Source of the DNA: Duganella guangzhouensis
GTDB taxonomy: Bacteria > Pseudomonadota > Gammaproteobacteria > Burkholderiales > Burkholderiaceae_D
Direction: 5' to 3'
Assembly: GCF_009674535.1 (NCBI RefSeq)
Contig: NZ_WKJK01000022.1
Location: 1-64,000, forward strand
Length of the DNA stretch: 64,000 nt
In this document: positions 16,746-25,470 of the stretch, piece by piece
Layout: each line of letters starts with the position of its first letter
How positions within the stretch are numbered: the stretch's first letter is position 1
Notes under the pieces: generated by a model
The model's database searches: none
The model's input: the letters and a program-made list of their open reading frames with translations, nothing else
Told to the model about the DNA's origin: nothing
Translations under genes and position numbers: made by a program

Positions 16746-18334
16746 GACAGCAGCTTCCCCGGATTCATGATCTGCTGCGGGTCCACATGCTCGAACAGCG
16801 AGCGCATCACCGACATCCCCAGCCGCCCCTTCTCCGCCGCCAGATACGGCGCATGATCCAGCCCTACGCCATGCTGATGGCTGATGGTGCCGCCGTTCCC
16901 CACAATCGACATCGACACCGCCTTCTTCAAGGACTTCCAGCGCGCCAGATCGGTTTCGTAGTCACCCGCCAGCCGATACACAAAAGTGCTGTACACACTG
17001 GCCCCCTGCGCGTACAAATGCGACAGATGCGTGTAAGCGTGCACCTGCTCCCCATGCGACTTGAGCGCCGCCGCAGCCGCCGCCTCCACCGACCGCATCA
17101 TGATTTCCACGCGCGGCCAGTCCACCGCCGTCTCCACCGTATCGATGGCATAACCGTGCGACCATGCCGCATTGCGCAGATAGACATTGCGGAAGCGGTT
17201 CTGCTTCCACTTCTCGCCCATGAAGCGGCCGACGTGCACGCCGCCATGCGGCTGCGCCAGCACCAGCGCCTCGCGCAGCGCCGCCCGCGCCAAAGCGCGC
17301 CGACCGCTCACGCCCACCATCAGCATGCACTTGCCGTCGCCGCAGCCGCGCAGCGACAGGTAACGCTCCAGCAGACCAATCAGCTTGCGGTGGCCGGCCA
17401 GCGCCAGCATGGTCACCGTCTCCAGTGAATTCGACAAGCGCAGCATGGACAGCGACAGGCCGGCCTGCACAATCTGCCGCACCGCCGTCTCCGCCGCCGC
17501 CCAATTCGGGAAGAACACCGCATGGAATGCCTCGTACTCCGGCATCGGCGTCACCCGCACCGTGGCCTCGGTCAGGATACCCAGCCGCCCCTCCGATCCC
17601 AGCACCAGCTCGCGCAGATCGGTGCCGGCCGCCGATGCCGGAAAAGTCGGCAGATGCAGCGTGCCGGACGGCGTCTCCACCGAGCCGCCACGGAACATCT
17701 GCTCGATCCGCCCATAGCGCAAGGACTGCTGGCCGGACGAACGGGTGGCGACCCAGCCGCCCAGCGTCGAATACTCGAACGATTGCGGGAAATGGCCCAG
17801 CGTATAGCCGCGCGCCCGCAGTTGCGCCTCCAGGTCCGGCCCCAGCACGCCGGCGCCAAAGGTCGCCAGCTGCGACTCGGTGTCCAGATACTGCAACTGC
17901 CGCATGCGCGTCATGTTCACCGCCAGCACCGGCTGGCTGCCGCCCGGTGCCGTCAGATGGCCGGCCACGCTGGTGCCGCCGCCCTGCGGGATCACCGCCA
18001 CGCGGTACTGCTGCGCATAATCCAGCAGATCGCGCACATCCTGCGCACTCTCCGGATACGCCACGCCATCCGGCGCGGTGCCGATCACGCCATAGCGCAG
18101 CCGCAGCCAGTCCGGCAGGCTCTGGCCCAGCGCATTGCGCAGCCGGACCTCGGGCGATACCTCGATCAGCCGGTGCGGCGGCAGCCGCGACACGCCCAGC
18201 TGCGCGCAGGCTTGCGCAAAGCCGGCGTCCGCCACCGGCGTACCGGCGCCGACACGCTGCGCGAGAAACGCCAGCGCGTCGCCGTTCAGCGCAAACTCCA
18301 CCGACTCATCACCCCATCCGTTCCAGCGCTTCAT
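16742..18334 (-). CDS. FAD-linked oxidase of the alkyldihydroxyacetonephosphate synthase (AGPS) type
   Basis: A 530-residue flavoprotein of the vanillyl-alcohol-oxidase/PCMH superfamily. The FAD-binding block has VIPQGGGTSVAGHL (about residue 95) and STLGGWVATRSSGQQSLRYG, a motif typical of AGPS. The C-terminal part has YTHLSHLYAQG and the histidine motif ISHQHGVG, matching the His-rich active site of AGPS. AGPS exchanges the acyl group of acyl-DHAP for a fatty alcohol to make an ether bond. It is first in a three-gene operon with GlpD-like and FGGY proteins. GGAG precedes the ATG. Synthesis, cleavage or simple oxidation cannot be told from sequence. Confidence 0.88.
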   Translation of the reverse strand: MKRWNGWGDESVEFALNGDALAFLAQRVGAGTPVADAGFAQACAQLGVSRLPPHRLIEVSPEVRLRNALGQSLPDWLRLRYGVIGTAPDGVAYPESAQDVRDLLDYAQQYRVAVIPQGGGTSVAGHLTAPGGSQPVLAVNMTRMRQLQYLDTESQLATFGAGVLGPDLEAQLRARGYTLGHFPQSFEYSTLGGWVATRSSGQQSLRYGRIEQMFRGGSVETPSGTLHLPTFPASAAGTDLRELVLGSEGRLGILTEATVRVTPMPEYEAFHAVFFPNWAAAETAVRQIVQAGLSLSMLRLSNSLETVTMLALAGHRKLIGLLERYLSLRGCGDGKCMLMVGVSGRRALARAALREALVLAQPHGGVHVGRFMGEKWKQNRFRNVYLRNAAWSHGYAIDTVETAVDWPRVEIMMRSVEAAAAAALKSHGEQVHAYTHLSHLYAQGASVYSTFVYRLAGDYETDLARWKSLKKAVSMSIVGNGGTISHQHGVGLDHAPYLAAEKGRLGMSVMRSLFEHVDPQQIMNPGKLLS

Positions 18335-18340
18335 TGTATA

Positions 18341-18356
18341 CTCCGAATATTGACGA
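18341..18356. promoter_or_regulatory. Motif shared with the P450 promoter region (copy 1)
   Basis: CTCCGAATATTGACGA lies in the 63-bp space between the AGPS-like gene and the second AraC gene. A closely similar sequence with one extra base is at 21883-21899, between the P450 and VOC genes. The similarity suggests a common regulator, most simply the adjacent AraC protein, but two copies are weak evidence. Confidence 0.35.
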
Positions 18357-18397
18357 CTTTAGAGTAAAACAATGCCGCCCGCCGGTATTGCGCATTC

Positions 18398-19420
18398 ATG
18401 CCATCCGCCTTGTTAGATCATGCCAGGCGCGTCGCCGGCTCTTACCTGCAACCGCTATTGGAAGCCGCCGCTCAGCGCGGCGTTACACCGCAAGCGCTGG
18501 AGCAGGCCGCCGGCCTCGCCGCCGGCTCGCTGGACCCGCTGCCGGAATCCCTGCCCGCCGACGACTACGTGCGCCTGCTCGACATCGGCGCCACGCTGGC
18601 CGACGATCCCCACTTCGGCCTGCACGTCGGCCAGTGCGTCAAGCTGGGCACCTATACCGTGTATGGCCTGATCCTGCTCAGTTGCCGCGACTTCGGCCAC
18701 GTGTTCGAGCAAACTATGCGCTACGAGCAGCTGGCGCACGATCTGGGCCGCTCCGCGATCGACATCGATGACGACACCGCCTACTACACCTGGCACAGCA
18801 ACTACGGCAGCCAGCACCGTCATCTGGCCGACAGCGTGTTTGCCGGCATCCGCGTATTCAGCAACTGGCTGGCCGGGATCACGCTGCCGGCCCACCAGCT
18901 GACGCTGACGCACGACGGCGGTCCGCCCGAACTGCGCGACGAATACGTGCGCGTGCTGGGCGACATGCCGGTATTCGGCGCCGAAGCCAACGTCGCCAGC
19001 TTCAACGCCATGATGTTGTCCTGGCCCGTGCCCAACGCCGACGTCAGTCTGTATCCGGTCCTGCAGCAGCACGCCGAACAGCTGCTGCTACAGCGCGCAG
19101 CCAGTCAGCCGTCGATCACGCATCAGGTGCAGGCGGCAATCGCGGCCAGCCTGTCGCGCGGACAGGTGCGGTTGGCCAGCGTGGCCGAGGAATTGAAACT
19201 GACGCCGCGCACGCTGCAGCGCAAGCTGAGCGAGTCCGGCGCCACCTTCCAGCAGTTGCTGGATCAGGTGCGCTTTGAACTGGCCAAGGATTATCTGCGC
19301 CGCCCCGAACTGGGACTGGTGGATATCGCCTTCCTGCTCGGCTACCAGGAGCAGAGCGCCTTCAACCACGCCTTCAAGGAATGGGCCGGCGTCAATCCGG
19401 GCGCCTGGCGCAACGGCTAG
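18398..19420 (+). CDS. AraC-family regulator next to the AGPS-GlpD-FGGY operon
   Basis: A 340-residue regulator with an N-terminal arabinose-binding-like domain (YLQPLLEAAAQRGVTPQALE; LLDIGATLADDPHFGLHVG) and a C-terminal AraC double helix-turn-helix (about 240-335) with LTPRTLQRKLSESGATFQQLLDQVR and IAFLLGYQEQSAFNHAFKEW. It is the same type as the AraC protein at 6059-7135. It is divergent from the AGPS-like gene with only 63 bp between the starts, so it is the prime candidate regulator of that operon and perhaps of the P450 operon. Confidence 0.92.
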   Translation: MPSALLDHARRVAGSYLQPLLEAAAQRGVTPQALEQAAGLAAGSLDPLPESLPADDYVRLLDIGATLADDPHFGLHVGQCVKLGTYTVYGLILLSCRDFGHVFEQTMRYEQLAHDLGRSAIDIDDDTAYYTWHSNYGSQHRHLADSVFAGIRVFSNWLAGITLPAHQLTLTHDGGPPELRDEYVRVLGDMPVFGAEANVASFNAMMLSWPVPNADVSLYPVLQQHAEQLLLQRAASQPSITHQVQAAIAASLSRGQVRLASVAEELKLTPRTLQRKLSESGATFQQLLDQVRFELAKDYLRRPELGLVDIAFLLGYQEQSAFNHAFKEWAGVNPGAWRNG

Positions 19421-19851
19421 ATCGCTTTGCCGCGCACCCGCATGAAGGGACCGAGGCAGCGTTGCGTGTTACGCTCGGCGCACATCAGGAACATGTCGCC
19501 GCCGGGATGGAATTTCAGATAGCTGGTGACCGGCTTGCCCGGCTTGGTGATCTCGCCGCTGCAATCCCGCTTGCCGTTGTCCTTGACGATGGTGTCGACT
19601 TCTTTGTAGAAGCCGTTCTTGTCCGGCTGGTCTTCAATGGTGAAGCTGGACTCGGCCACCTCCTCGTTGCTGAACACCAGCGTGGTGCCGTCGGCGCGGA
19701 TGCGGTAAGTCTCGCTGCACGAGCCGTCCGGCAGCGTGATGCGCCAGATGCCGATGACGGGATGGTCGTGCCGCAGCGACGCGGGCGCAGCCGCAGTGGC
19801 CATTGTGGCCATTGCGGCCGTCATCGCCATCATCAAAGCCAGCATCCGCAT
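19417..19851 (-). CDS. Small exported protein (DUF2147-like)
   Basis: 144 residues with a clear signal peptide (MRMLALMMAMTAAMATMATAAAP) and a mature part of about 120 residues containing IGIWRITLPDGSCSETYRI, TTLVFSNEEV and a C-terminal RCLGPFMRVRG. The mix of short beta strands and cysteines resembles small lipocalin-like periplasmic domains such as DUF2147, but I am not sure of the family. It lies 13 bp after the SRPBCC gene and is probably the third gene of the P450 operon. Confidence 0.7.
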   Translation of the reverse strand: MRMLALMMAMTAAMATMATAAAPASLRHDHPVIGIWRITLPDGSCSETYRIRADGTTLVFSNEEVAESSFTIEDQPDKNGFYKEVDTIVKDNGKRDCSGEITKPGKPVTSYLKFHPGGDMFLMCAERNTQRCLGPFMRVRGKAI

Positions 19852-19864
19852 CGCACACCTCCGC

Positions 19865-20389
19865 TTATTTTTCCGCCGCCGCCTTCATCTTGGCGAGACC
19901 GCTTTCAAACGACGGTCCGATCATGCTGTCCAGGCTAACGAACACCGTCATCAGCTTGGTCATGAAGTCGCTATCGCCGGACATGGTCCAGTTCACCGTG
20001 GTGGTGTCGCCCTGTGGCGCCAGAATGAACTCCGTGACCGATGACGACGCGCGCGGCGCCAGGAAGTCCAGCTTGATGCCGACCTTGGCCGGCGTCAGGC
20101 TCACCACTTCCATGCGGCCGGAACCCACCTCCTTGTTACCCTCCCAAGCATAGACCGCGCCGAGATCCTTGGGCGCACCGCTGAAGGTGCGCTTCATATT
20201 CGGGTCCAGGTTTTCCCAAGGCGACCACTGCGCCCAGTTGTGGAAGTCGCTAATCAGCGGAATGATCTTTTCCGGCGGTGCCTTGATGCTGACCGAGCGC
20301 TGCACGCTGTAAGTGGCCGGCTGCATGGCCGCTACGCCCAGCAGAATCACAATCAGCGCCGCCAGCACAATAACAATTTTTTTGAACAT
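19865..20389 (-). CDS. SRPBCC (START/polyketide-cyclase-like) membrane-anchored protein
   Basis: 174 residues. An N-terminal membrane anchor (MFKKIVIVLAALIVILLGVAAM) is followed by a SRPBCC fold: SVQRSVSIKAPPEKIIPLISDFHNWAQWSPWENL is the usual first half, and GDTTTVNWTMSGD precedes the C-terminal helix. Such domains bind hydrophobic ligands. The start at 20389 has GGGGAAGG upstream; a longer frame would overlap the P450 gene. It lies 22 bp after the P450 stop, in the same operon, and may handle the same lipophilic compound. Confidence 0.85.
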   Translation of the reverse strand: MFKKIVIVLAALIVILLGVAAMQPATYSVQRSVSIKAPPEKIIPLISDFHNWAQWSPWENLDPNMKRTFSGAPKDLGAVYAWEGNKEVGSGRMEVVSLTPAKVGIKLDFLAPRASSSVTEFILAPQGDTTTVNWTMSGDSDFMTKLMTVFVSLDSMIGPSFESGLAKMKAAAEK

Positions 20390-20411
20390 GGCCTTCCCCC
20401 TGTTGTTGGAT

Positions 20412-21854
20412 TTATGACTGCACCAGCCGCACCGGCAGCACATCCGGTGTCATGGTGAAGGTGAAGCACTCGCGCGCCGGTGCAGCACCGGGCACACGCT
20501 CCAGCCGGAACTGCCGCGCCAACATCGCCATCACCATCTTGATCTCGGCCATCGCCAGGTAACGCCCCGGACAGAAGCGTGGCCCGGCGCCAAACGGGAA
20601 CACCTTGCGGCCCGGATCATCGCCCGGCCCATGGGCGCCGTCCAGCCAGCGCTCCGGCAGAAACTGGTCCGGTTGCGACCACTCGGCGTCGCGCTCGGAC
20701 GCGTGGCGCAGCAGCAGGAAGATCACCGTCCCCTCCGGCACCGCCAGGTCGCCCAACGTCACATCCTGCGTGGTTTCGGCCGCCATGAACGGCGCCACCG
20801 GTTTCAATCGCATCGCTTCGCGGGTGGCGGCATCCACATATTTAAGCTGGTCCAGCTGATGATAGTCGTCCAGCACCGCGCGCGCGCCCAGCACCTGTTG
20901 TGCCTCTTCGCTCATGCGCGCCGCCGCCTGCGGATAATCGGCCAGGAAGTCGATCAGCCAGGCCATGGTGTTGGAGGTGGTGTCCTCGCCGGCAAACACC
21001 ATGGTGATGGCATTGCCCACCACCTCGGCATCGCTGAAGCCCGAATCCGGCTCGTCGCGGGCGACGATCAGCGCCTCCAGCATATTGGAAGGCTTGGCGC
21101 GCAGCGCCGGATTCTGCGCGATGCGTTTGCGCGCCTCGGCGATAAACCCGAAGATGGCCTGCTGGATGCGCGCCGAGGCGGCAATGGCCTCGTGATCCTG
21201 CGCCCGCCGCAGCACCGGCACCCGCCAGTAGGCGAACGGCGAAGTCAAACGCTTCGCCACCAGTTTGAACAGGAATTCGATATCGCGCTGCAGCGGATGC
21301 TCCTCCAGCTCCAGCGTGTTGATGTCCTGCCCCATCGCCAGGCCGATGGTCACGTCCAGCGTGTACGCCTTCAGATCGCGCAGCAGGTCGACCGGCTGGC
21401 CGGCGGCCAGCGCGCGCTCCCAGCGCAGCCGCAAGCGTTCGGTCATGGCGGTCAGCGTGGGGAAGAAGTTATGGATCACTTCCGGCGTCAGCGCCCGCAT
21501 CACCAGCTTGCGCTGGCGGCGCCATTCCTCGCCCTCGGCGGTGAACAGGCCGCGCGTGCCGACTTCATTCAGCATGTCCGCGCTGCGGGTGGAACGGCGT
21601 ATCAGGTCCGGCCGGTCGCGCAACATGGTGGCGATCAGATCGCGGTCGGCGGTGGCCAGCATGGTCCGGCGCATGATGCGGAAGCGGTACAGCGGCCCGT
21701 ACTCGCGCCCCCAGCGTTCCATCACCTGGTGAAAAGGCTGGGCGCGAATATCGCGGATGTTACCGAACAGCGGCCGCCCCTGCGGCCCGGGCAGCTCGGC
21801 GATGCTGCGTAGCGGCGCCATCCCCGGCGTCAGTTCTATCGTGTTTTTTTCCAT
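20412..21854 (-). CDS. Cytochrome P450
   Basis: A 480-residue soluble P450. The I-helix oxygen-binding motif is AGEDTTSNT (about 289-297), the ExxR pair is EAMR (346-349), and the haem cysteine is Cys428 in FGAGPRFCPGRYLA. The proline-rich N terminus (ELPGPQGRPLFGN) and overall size resemble the CYP102/CYP4-like group that hydroxylates fatty acids, alkanes or terpenes. No ferredoxin or reductase gene is adjacent. It heads an operon with SRPBCC and a small exported protein and is divergent from a VOC protein. Confidence 0.94.
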   Translation of the reverse strand: MEKNTIELTPGMAPLRSIAELPGPQGRPLFGNIRDIRAQPFHQVMERWGREYGPLYRFRIMRRTMLATADRDLIATMLRDRPDLIRRSTRSADMLNEVGTRGLFTAEGEEWRRQRKLVMRALTPEVIHNFFPTLTAMTERLRLRWERALAAGQPVDLLRDLKAYTLDVTIGLAMGQDINTLELEEHPLQRDIEFLFKLVAKRLTSPFAYWRVPVLRRAQDHEAIAASARIQQAIFGFIAEARKRIAQNPALRAKPSNMLEALIVARDEPDSGFSDAEVVGNAITMVFAGEDTTSNTMAWLIDFLADYPQAAARMSEEAQQVLGARAVLDDYHQLDQLKYVDAATREAMRLKPVAPFMAAETTQDVTLGDLAVPEGTVIFLLLRHASERDAEWSQPDQFLPERWLDGAHGPGDDPGRKVFPFGAGPRFCPGRYLAMAEIKMVMAMLARQFRLERVPGAAPARECFTFTMTPDVLPVRLVQS

Positions 21855-21882
21855 AGTTGTCCGTCTCCGCGTACACTAATGT

Positions 21883-21899
21883 CTCCATAATGTTGACGA
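21883..21899. promoter_or_regulatory. Motif shared with the AGPS/AraC intergenic region (copy 2)
   Basis: CTCCATAATGTTGACGA differs from the sequence at 18341-18356 by one inserted base and one substitution. It lies in the 69 bp between the divergent P450 and VOC starts. It may link the two operons to one regulator. Confidence 0.35.
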
Positions 21900-21923
21900 T
21901 ATACTCACTTGCCGGGGGATGCA

Positions 21924-22322
21924 ATGCTGTCGCATGTTTATGTGGGAATTAACAACTTCGAACCATCGCTGGCGTTTTACAAGGCAGTGATGGTGACGCT
22001 GGGCACGCGCCTGCGCTTTGTCGACGCCAGCCGTCCCTGGGCCGCGTGGCAGCCGGCGGAAGGCGCGCGGCCGCTGTTCATCATCGGCGCGCCCTATGAC
22101 GGCCAGGCCGCCGACAGCGGCAATGGTCAGATGGTGGCGTTAATGGCCAGCTCGCGCGCCATGGTGGACCGCGCCTACGACGCCGCCCGCGCCCACGGCG
22201 GCATCTGCGAAGGTGCGCCGGGACTACGGCCGCAATACCACGCCAACTACTACGGCGCCTACTTCCGCGACCCGGACGGCAACAAGCTGGCAGTGGTCTG
22301 CCACGAGCCCCAGTCGGAATAA
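21924..22322 (+). CDS. VOC-family (glyoxalase/bleomycin-resistance-like) protein
   Basis: 132 residues forming one vicinal-oxygen-chelate unit pair: MLSHVYVGINNFEPSLAFYKAVM at the start and YYGAYFRDPDGNKLAVVCHE at the end, the latter with the usual metal-binding glutamate. Members are small lyases, dioxygenases or isomerases; the chemistry cannot be predicted. ATG 21924 has GGGGGA five bases upstream. It is divergent from the P450 gene. Confidence 0.88.
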   Translation: MLSHVYVGINNFEPSLAFYKAVMVTLGTRLRFVDASRPWAAWQPAEGARPLFIIGAPYDGQAADSGNGQMVALMASSRAMVDRAYDAARAHGGICEGAPGLRPQYHANYYGAYFRDPDGNKLAVVCHEPQSE

Positions 22323-22325
22323 GGC

Positions 22326-25151
22326 TTACTGCTCGGGGTAGAGCACCACCTGCAGATAATTGTTGGTGTCCAGGTAGCGCTGCGCGGCTTGCTGGATGTC
22401 GGCCGTGGTCAGCGCGTTGACACGGTCTTCGTAGGTCAGGATTTCGTCCGGATTGTTATTGTTGAAGAAGGCGTTCTGCAGCGACGCCATCCAGTAGCCG
22501 TTTTCGCGCAGCCCCTTGCGGTAGCCCTTGATCCACGATGCCTTGACCTTGTTCAGGTCCGCCTCGTCGATACCATCGCGCTGCACCTTCTGGATCTCGG
22601 CAAAGGTCGCGGCCAGCACCTTGTCCACATTCTCCGGCGCACACGGCAGCGTGGCGTTGATGTTGAAGTTACCGTAAGGGATGCGGCTCATGCTGCCGCT
22701 CATGCCGCCGCTGTACATCGCGCCCATCTTCTCGCGCAGGGTTTCAATCAGCTTGATGTTCATGACTTCGATCAGCGCCTGCATACGCATGCGCGACGGA
22801 CGCGAATACTCGACGTCACCGGTGAAGGACAGCGAAATGGTGCTCTTCGGCTCCGCGCCTGCATGCACCTCTTTCTTCACCACGCCCTTGATCGGCCGCA
22901 CGCCTTCATCCTTGAAGGCGACCGGAATCTCGCCCACCGGCAGGCTGGCCAGATAGGTTGCCAGCAGCGGCTTGAGCTTCTCCACATCGAAACTGCCGAC
23001 AATGAAGAAGGTGAAATCGCGCGCGCTCGACATACGGCTGTTGTAGATGTCCAGCACGCGGTCCAGCGCCAGTTGATCGAAATCGGCCGGCTTGGCGGCA
23101 CGCAGCACGCGCGGGCTGTTGTTATACAGCGTGGCGGTCACGGTGTCGTAGAACTTCGACTCCGGCCGCGCCAGATTGTTCTGTGCCAGCTCGCGCTGAC
23201 GGTCGACATAAGCGGTGTAGATCGCGTTATCCTTGCGCGGCTGCGTCATCTGCAGATAGACCAGCTGCAGCATGGATTCCACGTCATCGCGCCCGGAGCT
23301 GCCGCCCACCGATTCATTGAGCGAGCTGACATTGGCGCTGGAACTGACGCTCTTGCCAGCCAGGACTTTGCCCAGATCGTTGGGCGAATAATTCAGCACG
23401 CCCATCTGACCGACGATGCTGCTGGCATAGTGCGCGGCGAAGACATCGCTGTCCGGCAGCAGCGACCAGCCGCCGTAGCGCAAGCCGCCCAGGATCACCT
23501 GATCGTTATTGAAGTCGGTCGGCTTCAGCACCACCTTGACGCCGTTGCTCAGCGTGAGCTGGGTGGTGCCGATTTTTTCGTTGTAGGTTTCAGCGACGAT
23601 GCTGCCGGACTTGGGCGGCACCGGCATCAGCTGGTTGGCGTAGACCTTCTCCTGCAGCGGCTTGACGGCGATGCGCTCGGCGGCGGTGGCGGTGGTCACC
23701 AGCTCCTGCGGCTTGGGCTGCACGATGCCCGGCTTGTCGACGCCACTGTAGATCACCAGCTTGCTCTGATTGTCCGGAATCGCCGCGCGCACCGCCGCAT
23801 TCACTTCAGCCACCGTAATCCCCGGTATCAGCTCGTTGGCGTAACGGTATTCGGCGGCGATGCCCGGAATGGTTTCCTGTTCAAGGAAATTGCGGATGTA
23901 TTCGGACGCATAGCCGGACGAATCGGATTTATCGCGCTCGTTATACAGGCGTTCGTAATTGCGCAGCATGCCCTTTTTGGCGCGCTCCACTTCGGCCTCG
24001 GTAAAGCCGTACTGGCGCGCGCGCTGATCTTCCTCCACCAACGCGTTGATGGCCGGCGTCACGCCGTCCTTGCCCAGCACCGCGCCGGCGCCAAAGGAGC
24101 GGTAGCCGCGCACGATCTTGTTCATGCCGCTGCCGCCTTGCAGGAATGGCGGATTGGCCTGCTGCGTCAACTCGTACATGCGCTGGCTGAGAATAAAGCT
24201 GTACATGCCCTCGATCAGCTTCTGGCGATAGTCCGCGATATTGTCGCCGGCCGGCCAGGACTGGATCGGATAACGGATGTAGACGGTGTTGGCGCTGACT
24301 TCCTTGTCGGTGAAGACGATGCCCTCGGAATCCTGGCGCTCCGGGATTTTGGCGTATTCACGCGGACGCGGATGGGCCGGATTTTTCAGCTTGCCGAAAT
24401 GCTGCTCGATCAGGCGCTGGGCTTCGGCCGGGTCGATATCGCCCACCGCCACCACCGCCATCAGCTCCGGACGATACCAGTCCCGGTAAAAGCGCTTGAT
24501 GGCGTCGTACTTGAAGTGCTTGATGATCTCTTCCTGCCCGATCGGCATGCGCTGTGCGTAGCGCGAGCCGTTCAACACCTTGGGCAGCACCACCTTGTTC
24601 ATGCGGTCGTCCACGCCTTTGCCGAGGCGCAGTTCTTCCAGCACGATGGCGCGCTCGCTGTCGATGTCTTCGTTATTGAAGGATACGCCGTGCGCCCAGT
24701 CTTCCAGCACCTGGAAGCCCTGCTCCACCACTTCCTTTTTATCGGTGGGGATGGGCAGGATGTACACGGTTTCGTCGAAGCTGGTGTAGGCATTGAGGTC
24801 TGCACCGAACTTCACGCCGATCGACTGCAGGTAAGACACCATCTCGTTGCGCTTGAAATGGGTCGAGCCGTTGAAGGCCATGTGCTCGGTGAAGTGGGCC
24901 AGCCCTTGCTGATCCTCGTCTTCAAGGATGGAGCCGGCCTTGACCACCAGCCGCAGCTCCAGCTTTTTCTCGGGGCGGCTATTCTGCTGGATGTAGTAAG
25001 TCAGCCCATTGGCCAATTTGCCAACCTTAACCTGGGGACCAACCGGTATCTTGTCGCTAAGCTTCAGCGCTGGCAGATTGTCGGCTTGCGCCAGAAAAGA
25101 ACACGCCAACAAGACAGCGCCAGACAGGGTACGCAGGTTAAGCAGCTTCAT
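22326..25151 (-). CDS. M16-family zinc metallopeptidase (pitrilysin/PqqL-like), exported
   Basis: A 941-residue protease with a signal peptide (MKLLNLRTLSGAVLLACSFLAQA). The zinc motif HFTEH (inverted HxxEH) is near residue 87, within GLAHFTEHMAFNG, and the second half carries the inactive M16 domains (NGVKVVLKPTDFNNDQVILGG). Two M16 units in tandem form the clam-shell chamber that degrades peptides. The size and layout resemble E. coli PqqL. It is a single gene, separated from ribB by the FMN riboswitch region and transcribed away from it. Confidence 0.94.
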   Translation of the reverse strand: MKLLNLRTLSGAVLLACSFLAQADNLPALKLSDKIPVGPQVKVGKLANGLTYYIQQNSRPEKKLELRLVVKAGSILEDEDQQGLAHFTEHMAFNGSTHFKRNEMVSYLQSIGVKFGADLNAYTSFDETVYILPIPTDKKEVVEQGFQVLEDWAHGVSFNNEDIDSERAIVLEELRLGKGVDDRMNKVVLPKVLNGSRYAQRMPIGQEEIIKHFKYDAIKRFYRDWYRPELMAVVAVGDIDPAEAQRLIEQHFGKLKNPAHPRPREYAKIPERQDSEGIVFTDKEVSANTVYIRYPIQSWPAGDNIADYRQKLIEGMYSFILSQRMYELTQQANPPFLQGGSGMNKIVRGYRSFGAGAVLGKDGVTPAINALVEEDQRARQYGFTEAEVERAKKGMLRNYERLYNERDKSDSSGYASEYIRNFLEQETIPGIAAEYRYANELIPGITVAEVNAAVRAAIPDNQSKLVIYSGVDKPGIVQPKPQELVTTATAAERIAVKPLQEKVYANQLMPVPPKSGSIVAETYNEKIGTTQLTLSNGVKVVLKPTDFNNDQVILGGLRYGGWSLLPDSDVFAAHYASSIVGQMGVLNYSPNDLGKVLAGKSVSSSANVSSLNESVGGSSGRDDVESMLQLVYLQMTQPRKDNAIYTAYVDRQRELAQNNLARPESKFYDTVTATLYNNSPRVLRAAKPADFDQLALDRVLDIYNSRMSSARDFTFFIVGSFDVEKLKPLLATYLASLPVGEIPVAFKDEGVRPIKGVVKKEVHAGAEPKSTISLSFTGDVEYSRPSRMRMQALIEVMNIKLIETLREKMGAMYSGGMSGSMSRIPYGNFNINATLPCAPENVDKVLAATFAEIQKVQRDGIDEADLNKVKASWIKGYRKGLRENGYWMASLQNAFFNNNNPDEILTYEDRVNALTTADIQQAAQRYLDTNNYLQVVLYPEQ

Positions 25152-25249
25152 TCCGAATGCACAAAATGTAAGAGAACAGCTACCTTACACCGAAACCCGC
25201 GATTTAGGCTAAAATCCTTGGGCCTGCCGCCCGGCAGGCAACAACAACG

Positions 25250-25373
25250 TCTTCGGGGCGGGGCGTAATTCCCCACCGGCGGTAAGGTTAACAGCCAAGC
25301 CCGCGAGCGCAGAAATGCGCAGATCTGGTGTAATTCCAGGGCCGACGGTTACAGTCCGGATGAAAGAAGATGT
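25250..25373 (+). ncRNA. FMN riboswitch (RFN element)
   Basis: The leader of ribB contains the conserved RFN blocks in order: GGGGCGGGGCGTAATTCCCC, ACCGGCGGTAA, AGCCCGCGAGCGC, GATCTGGTGTAATTCCAG, GGGCCGACGGTTACAGTC and CGGATGAAAGAAGATG. These are the junction and arm sequences that bind FMN. The aptamer ends about 100 bases before the ribB start. Binding of FMN should reduce ribB expression, probably at the level of translation or termination in the 25374-25470 expression platform. Confidence 0.95.
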
Positions 25374-25470
25374 GCGCTGTACGCATCCTGCCTGCCTTTT
25401 AAGGCGCGGCTGGCTGCGCGTATTCGCTTGCCCTGTCGCGTTCCTGACTTTATCAAGGAGCGTTTCACCT

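Noticed and set aside
22389..25268. Very long open frame (959 codons) opposite the M16 peptidase
   Set aside because: Its protein is His/Arg/Gln-rich with no family and exactly mirrors the third-position GC of the real gene. The peptidase has a full set of motifs.
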